Source of the DNA: Haplomitrium mnioides
Lineage: Eukaryota > Marchantiophyta > Haplomitriopsida > Calobryales
Direction of reading: 5' to 3'
Length of the DNA: 28,422 nt
Assembly (NCBI GenBank): GCA_049999725.1
Contig: JBNGIS010017815.1
Span: forward strand, 1-28,422
The position numbers and the translations under genes were made by a program. Below are positions 20,575 through 28,422 of the stretch, in pieces (position 1 is the first letter of the stretch; each line of letters begins with the position of its first letter). The notes under the pieces were generated by a model. That model had not been told where the DNA came from, did no database searches, and saw only the letters and a list, made by a program, of their open reading frames with translations.

Positions 20575-20905
20575 AGGACTTTGAACCATAGTCTTAAAGC
20601 TTATCACGCACGATCTGCTAAATCTCTTATGCACTTGGAATGCTAAAGCTCAAGCACGTGTGGAATGCTAAACCTTAGGTGTGCAAGAACTTTGAAACAA
20701 AACCCTAAGGTGTATGCGGACAAGGATTGTTGCAGCTATTGTGAGAAAATATAGTTGAGGCCTATGCGCGCATGGACTACTCAAGCCCATGTGTGCATGG
20801 ACAGCTAAAGCCCAAGCATGATTGGTTTTCTAAGGCCTTTGCATGCATGAACTACTAAAGCCTTTGCAATCATAGACTGCTGAAGTCCAGTGGCGCAAGG
20901 ATTGC
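20575..20905 (+). repeat. 25-bp palindromic array downstream of S (copy 3)
   Basis: The best-preserved part has cores at 20766, 20791, 20816, 20841 and 20866, an exact 25-bp period, with linkers such as ACTACTAAAGCC. An exact ATGCGCGCAT is at 20764-20773. More degenerate units extend left to about 20575. Confidence 0.75.
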
Positions 20906-22429
20906 CGAAACTCATGATTAAAGAAAACTTTTACACAAATCCAAATAAAAAGAAAGGGAACTTCCATACCAGCATGGAATTTGTTGCTAATTTTAAGGAA
21001 AACCAATATGTTTTGTTCAAAAATCATTTTACGAAAGAAAATGGATCGTCAATACTACAACTTTTGCTACTACAACTTTTGCCGTATCTTCTTCAAAAGA
21101 AATGGTCTCATCTAAATCAATGGCTTGAGAAGATTTAGCTCCTGCAATTGCAAGAGAATCCTATTGAGACTTTCTAGTATTAGAAATTGCAATAGAATCA
21201 CAAGATGCATGTACAGGAGGAACATGCTCCTTGTGGTACACATATATTATCTGTAATTTGGTCACATTGGATGGCAAAGAAGCCATTGTCAAAACTCTTT
21301 GGGGGATATAGATAGACTAACATCTATTATCTTCCTCAACAATGCAATTTCACATCAATATCAAAGCACAGACAAAGCTAGTGCCGGACTGAGAGCAAAG
21401 ATCTAAGATCCAATCTTGTTATGTTGACAAATGGTCAATAAACAAATTGTACAAAGCTTGAGGCTTTTGGTACAAATTCACAAGAGCTTTTGGATGTTTA
21501 AGCTTTGTCAACACAACAGGGCAGCTTAAAACACTTCATATAATTTGTTGAGAACAGCCACTAGCATCATTGACTTGCAAGTTGAAGAGTTTTATGCTCC
21601 TCTTGCCCACCTTGGTCTAGTAGCCCACAGTCCAGTACTCATGGACGTGAGCAATTTGTGGACCACCAAAATGGTGAATATTGCTTTTGTCAATGTAGTA
21701 ATAAAAACAAACAAATCAGACATTGGAAAGAAAGTGAAGAAAAACTAAACAAGATAAACTAAAATATAGGAAAATAAAAAATAACTTACTAGATGTCATG
21801 GTTGATGGCACAACAAACCTTCAAAAGAGCATCCATGATAATGCCAAATTGTCGCAAAGAATGGATTATTACAAAAGACCAAAAAATCGAAAGTTGTAAT
21901 TGCTTCAAAAGAAGAAACCATGTCGAAAATGTCATTCTTGGTGAAGGGTTTGGAATCAACATGCTTGCATTTCTTAAGGTTGCAATTGTAAGGAATATCA
22001 GCAATTGCCAAAGTGAAACATATGGGTTTCACGAATTCCTTCAACTGACGAGCATTTGCCTCCTCGTGGAGTTGGTCAAGTGCTACATTGAGTCCATCAA
22101 CATAGGACATTAAGTCCTTATCTTGGTCTTAAAACAATCCTTCAGTTGGAAGGGCAGCATCATCATTTTGTTGCCTTGCCTTCCACTCTCTAGCTTTTTA
22201 GAATGGAGCAAAAAAGTAAGAGGGTAGGATGCAAGTGTGATGGAATGGTCTTGATCTTTTGGGGCTTCTTCAACCCCTAATCTCTTTTGCTCTTTGGCAG
22301 CCGTCGTCAATTTTTTGGCAACTTGTCATTTAAATGTTTTGTCCCCTTATACAGAGCAAATAGGAAAAAATCAAAGGAGAAAAAAAAACACAGGCCTCGA
22401 CTTTAAAGAGGAAGAACATGCAAGCAAGA

Positions 22430-22615
22430 ACTCTCAAGTCTATTTGCGCAGTGACTTTAGAGTCCATGCATGCATTGACTTGAGATTCAAGTCATGATTG
22501 GACTTTAGAGTCTTGCAAGTAGGGACTCACAAGTCTATGCGTGTCTGGGCTTGAGAGTCCAAGCATGTAGAGACTTCCAAGTCCATGCGCGCATGGACTT
22601 GTGAGTCCTTTTAAT
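22430..22615 (-). repeat. Palindromic array in S intron 2 (copy 3)
   Basis: About seven degenerate units, with cores near 22446, 22468 and 22587 among others, include an exact CCATGCGCGCATGGAC (22583-22598). The position matches the 17505-17748 array of copy 2. Confidence 0.75.
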
Positions 22616-23984
22616 TCTTGCTACATAACTTTTACAAAAACTTCTATACAACTTTTGAATTAGAATTGAAGAATAGAATTTACCGAAACTTTATGTCTCT
22701 CCAATTTGTGAGACATTTCTTTAATTGAAAGTTGCTTGGCTTCCACCCATTTCAAAACATAAATTTTGATTTCACCCAGAAGACCATGAAGGGACCTCCA
22801 CGATGTCCACTTCATGTCCTCCATTCTCAAAGATCCTTTGGCCTTAGACTTCTGGCCCTTCACGTGATTTTTCTCCCACATAGTAAATATGCTCTATTGT
22901 AAATCCCAGAGCTCACCACCTTGGAATTCCAGCAAGAATCTCACTCTTCATGTACCTCTGATACCAATACTCGACCTTTTGAATCAAAGTCATTTCCAAC
23001 TTGTACAATTGGTCATAATTGTCATCAGTTGCAAATATGCGGACTTGTGTTGGTGTTAACCCCACGTAAACATAACATATACAGAGCAAAAGCATAAGAT
23101 TTTTAGCTCTATATTTGGTGATTAAAACCTACCTTCTAACAACATTGTGATTTCTTCATGTAATCTCGTATCTGTACTTGTCAAGGTTCCTTAGATCGCA
23201 CTCTAACTTATCTCTTAACTCACACTTTGGGTTCACCACAACAATAAAGAGAATATGCGCATACTTGTTCGTGGGCATTCTTTGCGTAAGAAGCTCCACA
23301 AATCCTCATTTAACCTCCTAATCTCAAATGATCCCCAGTTATCCATTCTTGGTTTTGAAAGGTTAAGATTTTTCAGCCAAATTGTTATTGTTTCCTCTTC
23401 AATTGTAGACTCCTTAATTTTATTTTTGTCTTCATCAGACATTGTCTAAGGGTCAACTTGTTCTTGCTCCTGAAAGGTCTAAAGCCCCTTGTGCACTATC
23501 CTTTTAGCTCTTGATTTTGGAGCCTGGACCGGCTCTTTTTCTCCTTCCTCCTCAAGCTGCTAGGAGTTGAAGATGATGTGGCGCCCGAAGATGATATGGT
23601 TGGAGATTGGGAGGTGGCCGGCTCCTCCTCAACAATTGGTGAGGGCATAGGCTTCTTGTTTGGGAAGGTCTACTTCTTCTTTTTTAGAGCCTCGATTGGC
23701 TCCACTTCCTTTCTAGTTTTGGCAAATGATGGTTTGCTTGTTGTTGCCACTGTCAAAGTCATCTCCCTTAGTTGCGGTACTAGTTGCTGAACGTGTACTC
23801 CTTGCTTCACTTTCAATAGTTTGATACTAATTGCATACTTGGTAAAGTCTCGTTCTATCCTCTTTGCGTTCGGGTAAGCATCAACAAAGTCAGACAAATA
23901 TTGAAAAAACTGAAAACCAAAAAAGAAAAACAGTCAATAACATAACACAAAAAATTTCCATAAGTTTCCGAGTGTTTCAACCTA

Positions 23985-24075
23985 CAGTCTAAGCCCAAAG
24001 ATGTGTTGGGCTCCATGCTCGCTTGGACTCTTGAGTCAATGCGCATATAGACTCCAAAGTCCAAGTGTATTTGAA
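23985..24075 (-). repeat. Short 24-bp palindromic array in S intron 1 (copy 3)
   Basis: Cores at 24017, 24041 and 24065 are spaced exactly 24 bp, with one more degenerate unit upstream. The position matches the 4-unit array of copy 1 and the 20-unit array of copy 2. Confidence 0.75.
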
Positions 24076-24491
24076 TCAAGAGAAACAAAAAGTTTTCAAG
24101 GAATGAAAAGAAAAACTTTTAAGTCTTACCTTGCCTTCATTGAAAGTAGCTTGCAGATTTTTGGTGAAGATGTTTCTTGGCTTTATCTCGTTGAAGCAGA
24201 ATTTCTTTCGTGAAGCCTTGAAAAGGGTAGTAAAAGTTTTTGATTGCACAAGCAGCCCCATATTGGCTCAATGCCCCTCTAGAATCATTGTGATTTGGAC
24301 CAAATGGCCAATGTTAAAAATTTTCAACTTTACAGTGAAAAAGATAACTGTGATGGTCGATGTACTTTATGGTTCCACAACAAACAAGCCATTCGTAGGC
24401 TAATTTTTGTGGCTCTAGAACCTTCAAAAAATTTGAATACTTGTAAGACTTTGGTTGAGCTGGTTTGGTAGCATTGGCCTGTGATACCATT

Positions 24492-24918
24492 TTCTCCAAA
24501 TTGAAAACAAGTAAAAATAAAAAGAAAAAATCTTACAAAAAAAAGTTCATAATGAATAAAGTTTAGAAAAGGGCTAAATGAAAAGAAATTGCAAAACAAA
24601 GTATGAAAAGAAAACAAAAACCAGAAAGTAAACTCGCAACAATGAAAAGAAACTCTCCATTGTCACCTCTTTTATACAAAAATTTCAAAAAATGAGATTT
24701 CCTGTCAAAAAATGACACATGGTGCAAAAAAAAGGTTAGTAGCTTGTTTTCATCCTTTCGATTTCTTTTTTTCATTTCCTTCACAAAAATTTCACAACAT
24801 TGTCATTTTGTGAAATTTTCTTCAAAAACTCATCTTTTAGGTATACCAATACAAGTTAAGAATATTTGTTGAATAACTTTCCTCAATTTATTTCTTTTTT
24901 ATTGTTATTTTTCAATGG
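24492..24918. promoter_or_regulatory. Complete divergent promoter between S and D (copy 3)
   Basis: These 427 bp separate the S ATG (24491, minus) from the D ATG (24919, plus) and contain no other gene. A perfect inverted repeat is present: AAAATTTCACAA at 24786-24797 and TTGTGAAATTTT at 24808-24819 with a 10-base loop. A shared bidirectional promoter would co-express both transposon proteins; this is inferred from layout. The homologous intervals in copies 1 and 2 contain 100-N gaps. Confidence 0.6.
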
Positions 24919-27900
24919 ATGGAGTTTCAAATGCAAGAAAAGGTTAGAATTTCAAGATTCATGTTCTTAAAAAGTGTCACTTTTTGCCAACAACTTGAAA
25001 CAGTTTCAAATTGCTGTTCTGAGGAGGTGAGCGATGCGATACTTAAAGCTTCAAGTGTGATGGCAAGTATTTTGGGGAAAAAGATGGTATTTGTTGAATC
25101 ACATGCGTCTAACAATGAAGATCGAGCAAGTGAACCCTATGCACATATAAGATCGGGGATTGAACTCTATAGCGCATAGGGTCAAGGAGTGAACCCAATG
25201 TGTGCATAAGATCAAGGAGTGAACAACTTGCGTGCAAAGGATCAAAGAGGGAACCCACTACGTGCATAGGATCCAAGACTCAACCTTCTACACGCATTGG
25301 ATCTTTATTGCCTATCAAGCGGTCAAAGTTAAATCTTTCTTTTGACTACTCCAACAGATCAATAGAAAGATGTTGAAGTCAGAATTTCAAGACAGTTGTG
25401 GACCTTTCTTTGTCCTCATTAGATGAAGACTTTGATGTTCAAGATCCAAATGTGTCTTTTCAAAACACAAAAAAGTATAGAATCCGAAGACTATTTCAAT
25501 TTTGGAGATGACTCGTTATCACCAATTGCACCACTCAAACAACGACTAATTTCTAATCAAGTTGGGCATCTAAATGAAATTGGGAAATCTCTTAGAAACC
25601 AAATTTTGTTGGAGTAATCTTGAGACAACAGTTTAGGAAATGATTCTAGCAAAAAGTCTCTATCAACTAACATTTCGATGGAGCTATCGCCAAGGGCCCC
25701 GATTATCATACAAAAAACATTTCTTAATGTTTAATCTATTGGTGAAGATTCTGTTTTGGCATGGTCCAGTTCTCTCAATCCTCAAGACTATTTACATCCA
25801 TTAAGAACTTGTTTCAAAAGAACAAACAATGTTATCAATAATGCTCAAGATCTCTAAGACGATGAATTATCTTTGATGGCTGGATTTGCCTATGTACTGA
25901 ATCGACCGACAGTATATAAGAATTCTTTATCTGGGCCTCAACCTAAATAGGTAAACACTTTTAAGTGAAAATTCTTTGTGGAAAGTCCATCATGACAAGA
26001 GCTTTGTGAAGGAAAAGCTTGATCCAATATTGATTTTGAAATTGAAGAGAATTTCATGTTGTCAAAATAATTGCTTGTCATTGTGCAAGATAGATTTTTT
26101 TAGAACTATGAGAGAAACATATTTTTGACAAAGCATGAAGAATCGAGATATCACATTACAGTGGGGAATATCAAGAAAAGACTATGATGTTGACATTCAA
26201 ATCACTTTGCCAAGTAGAACCGTTGTCTATAGAAGAGCCTTCAAACTAATATTATCAATAAGGAATGATAGAATCCAAAGGATTCAAAATCTCAAAAACA
26301 CATATCCTATATGCATTTTTGGAAATAGAGAATTATCTACTAAAGGAGTATTTGTGCGTGTATGGATGGATGGTTTTTTTCAGAAACATTGTAAGATAAT
26401 GCCCACTCATGAAGTTTATAGCTTTCCCGATAATCTTACAAAATGGGAAGTTTATAACTACTACACAACTTATTTGAAAGAGAAAGATCTTCGTTGCACT
26501 CTTAGTTTTCTGGTTTTACCAAACATTGGAGAGATCATTTTCCAAATGTTAAAATTCCAAAACGCAATAGATATGTTGTTTGTGAAACGTGCAAAGAAAT
26601 AAAATCACTGCAACAAAAATCAATCTTGGAGTTAGACATAGGTAAAAAATTTCTTCTCTTTAAAAAATTACGGTTATTATGATGCAGTCTTAAGAGACTC
26701 AAAGCTTAGTTCTAGAGATATTATGCTTTCTCAACTTAGTGCAACAAGACATTTGTTTTGTTAAGTTGTTTTCCAAATGAGGTTTGAGTCAAATAAACCT
26801 TAGCAAATTGAGTTGTCAGAACAGACTCTATGCTTGTATATGGTCTCTTTCTTTAGTTTGAATCCAAACCATGTCAATAGTCAAATAAAGTGAGGAAATT
26901 GTTCTCATTGTTGGACATGACCTTAACATTGCACCAAGATTTGCTATTAATGCTTTGAATCCAAAGCCCATTGCTAGATAAACAATATCAAGAATCATCT
27001 ATGTTGTTTGCAAATCCCATATGCGCATAGGTTTTGTTCTTGTTTCTTTCAAATCCAGTCGTGACAACAATCAAAGCAAGCCAAGATATTGATATTGTTG
27101 CTTTTGGTACTATGCGCGCATAGGTTCTATTATTGTTTTTTTGAATCCTCTGGGAACAAAGAGTCCAAGCTACCTTTGAAACGAAAGTTCCAGTTTCTGA
27201 TCCATTGTGAGTAAATCTTTTTTTTGTCTTAAAAATTTTTCTTATTTCAAGTCAAAGACAAGTACTTATTGTAAATGTTATTCAAATTCTTCTTTATTTA
27301 AATTAACTAAATATTATTTTTAACATTTTTTTTTTAATTTCTGCTTCTACCAATCCAAATATTTTTTGAAGTTGATTTGAATATTTTTAGCATTTGACAT
27401 TATCTTTTTAAGTTTGAAACATCAAAACATCTTCTACTAAATTACTTTTATCTCTTTGTTGTTGTGATGATGCAATCAAATACAATTGCCAATTGTTTCT
27501 TCATCGTGACCAACAAATGAAAGAAAAAACAAAACTTGCAAACCATCGGAGAAAATGTTATGTCGATGGTCAAAAGTACTTGGGAGTATTTTTGATCGAT
27601 TGAATGGATCAAAAGAAAATAGCCATTCCACACTAGAAACCTTTGCCACCAAAAAAAATTAATAAATATTGTTTGGTGGGTGTGCATGTTGTTGGTGCTT
27701 TAATATTCAATCATGCTCTTTCTTCCAAGGTCTTCTTAACCTATGTAAACTTGAGAAGTGACTCCAATTTGAAAGTTATGGTGCTTAATAAAATATTACG
27801 TGACTTTGAAGGGCTGTTGTCTCCAACTTTGTATCTTTAGTTGGACAACACAACACGAGAGAATCAGAATTCTATCTTATTTAGATATCTTAGTCTCTTT

Positions 27901-28371
27901 ATTGCCAAGAATATTTTCCAAAAAATCAAGGTGGGATTTTTTATAGTTGGCCATACTCATGATCAAATCGATCAAATATTCATCAGATTCTCAAAATGTT
28001 TGAAATGTGTCAAAGCTTTCATGATTACAAGTCTTTGCGAGGTGCTACAATTATCTTATAATCCCAAATCTCAAGTTACTCTTTTGATATAAACTTGTGG
28101 TTTTAAAATGTTTCTGCAACAAAAGCCCTCTCTGGTTCAAAGGATGCATGATATTACATATGAATTTTGGTTACCTCCGAATGGTATTTGTCAACTCAAG
28201 AAAATCACTCTACAGTTAAATCAAATCTATTTGAGTACAAAAGACAAAAAAACAATCAATCTTGATGTGTTTGAAAGAGATTCAATCAATGTTATCAACA
28301 CTGAGGTATACCATATTAATCTTGATGAATCTTCTAAAGCTCAATCTGAAGTAGTCGAAACAATTGACTAA
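24919..28371 (+). pseudogene. D gene of copy 3: DUF7869-type putative transposase
   Basis: ATG 24919 opens MEFQMQEKVRISRFMFLKSV, then KASSVMASILGKKMVFVESH, the decapeptide repeats (25130-25305), an acidic part (SLDEDFDVQDPNVSFQN) and SPIAPLKQRLISNQVGHLNE. The longest open piece (26135-26602, 155 codons) holds ITLQWGISRKD, VVYRRAFKLILSIRNDRIQR, IFGNRELSTKGVFVRVWMDG and MPTHEVYSFPDNLTKWEVYN. A frameshift then leads to FPNVKIPKRNRYVVCETCKE (CxxC). After a palindrome-bearing stop-rich segment (probably intron, about 26660-27470) come VDGQKYLG, CLVGVHVVGALIFNHALSSK, a TAG at 27838-27840, LDNTTRENQNSILFRYLSLF, KVGFFIVGHTHDQIDQIFIR and EFWLPPNGICQLK. At about 28199 roughly 775 bp present in copy 1 is deleted, joining directly to INLDVFERDSINVIN and the stop TAA at 28369-28371. 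The family assignment rests on the LDN/ENxN and VGHTHxxID motifs; the transposase role is inference. Confidence 0.75.
25130..25305 (+). repeat. Six-unit 30-bp coding repeat in D (copy 3)
   Basis: Cores start near 25141, 25171, 25200, 25230, 25260 and 25290. Frames give SEPYAHIRSG, RSRSEQLACK, GSKREPTTCI and GSKTQPSTRI, with a one-base slip near 25175. The same six-unit organisation exists in copies 1 and 2. Confidence 0.8.
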
Positions 28372-28422
28372 AGTCATTTAAGAACCATATTGGAAATTGC
28401 ATACTTTCAATTTATATTGTAA

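Larger units (their letters stand above)
21029..24491 (-). pseudogene. S gene of copy 3: most complete S sequence
   Basis: ATG at 24491-24489 gives MVSQANATKPAQPKSYKYSN, KVLEPQKLAYEWLVCCGTIK; an extra T near 24322 shifts the frame before GLLVQSKTFTTLFKASRKK and FNEIKPRNIFTKNLQA. The donor GTAAGAC follows near 24130. Exon 2 starts near 23910 after TTTTCAG: QYLSDFVDAYPNAKRIERDF, GVHVQQLVPQ, then a basic and Ser-rich linker, DEDKNKIKESTIEEETITIW, NPKCELRDKLECDLRNLDKY, LITKYRAKNLMLLLC, YVGLTPTQVRIFA and RMEDMKWTSWRSLHGLLGEI. After the array-bearing intron come TTAAKEQKRLGVEEAPKDQD, SYVDGLNVALDQLHEEANAR, FVKPICFTLAIADIPYNCNL and KPFTKNDIFDMVSSFEA. The last part reads MASLPSNVTKLQIIYVYHKE to TAA at 21031-21029. 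Several frameshifts and stops exist. No domain recognised; a nuclear accessory protein of the transposon is the simplest guess. Confidence 0.65.
20166..28422 (+). mobile_element. Copy 3 of the two-gene TIR transposon (right end outside window)
   Basis: The left TIR is CAATCTCTACTTTGAACAAG from 20166. Then come subterminal repeats, a palindromic array, the S gene on the minus strand (24491-21029), a complete 427-bp divergent promoter (24492-24918), and the D gene on the plus strand (24919-28371). From the length of the 3' flank in copy 1, its right end is expected about 1.5 kb beyond the window, giving about 9.8 kb in total. Confidence 0.8.

Noticed and set aside
23090-23150. Programmed frameshift or extra intron in S exon 2
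   Set aside because: Copies 2 and 3 first seemed to share a frame change near LITKYRAKN, but another frame reads through in both (NQYKIVGGNHIAATRQ in copy 2, NLDKYRYEIT...RNHNVVRR in copy 3), so no frameshift is needed.

Overview
The window looks like repeat-rich nuclear DNA from a eukaryote with a large, AT-rich, CpG-methylated genome. A land plant (bryophyte, lycophyte, fern or gymnosperm) fits best, but this is inference. The genes have GT-AG introns; there are TA and GA microsatellites, four assembly gaps of exactly 100 N, and many C-to-T decay marks at CpG sites. I found no intact host gene, tRNA, rRNA or CRISPR array.

Almost everything between about 818 and 28422 is made of complete, deleted or broken copies of ONE DNA-transposon family, which I could reconstruct by comparing copies by eye. 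An intact element would be about 10-11 kb. It has short terminal inverted repeats (TIR, consensus start CAACCRCTACTTTGAACCA), an apparent 8-bp target duplication, and two multi-exon genes transcribed head to head from a shared promoter of about 0.43 kb. The rightward gene ('D') encodes a large protein with the DUF7869-type RNase H-like core (VGHTHDQID motif, LDN motif, CxxC motif, C-terminal FWIAKV-like region) and is the probable transposase. The leftward gene ('S') encodes an unrecognised protein with conserved exon 1, a Ser/Pro/Lys-rich linker and a conserved C-terminal part; its first intron has the same splice sites in the copies compared.

Layout: 1-817, unrelated GC-richer LTR-like sequence. 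818-3500, D fragment on the minus strand (copy 0a). 3560-5239, D C-terminus and right end on the plus strand (copy 0b). 5240-12462, copy 1 (truncated S on minus, almost complete D on plus, right TIR). 12463-13533, spacer. 13534-20035, copy 2, inverted, both TIRs present, D core deleted and S retained. 20036-20165, short spacer. 20166 to beyond the window end, copy 3 (S on minus, D on plus, complete divergent promoter). Every protein-coding copy carries stops or frameshifts, so all are treated as pseudogenes.

The most striking feature is a palindromic core, ATGCGCGCAT, that punctuates the element. In S introns it forms arrays with a 24-bp period (20 units with no length change in copy 2); elsewhere the period is 24/26, 25 or about 36 bp. 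In the N-terminal part of D the same core recurs every 30 bp and appears to be translated as an Arg-rich decapeptide repeat. Its role is unknown; transposase binding, silencing or structural roles are hypotheses.
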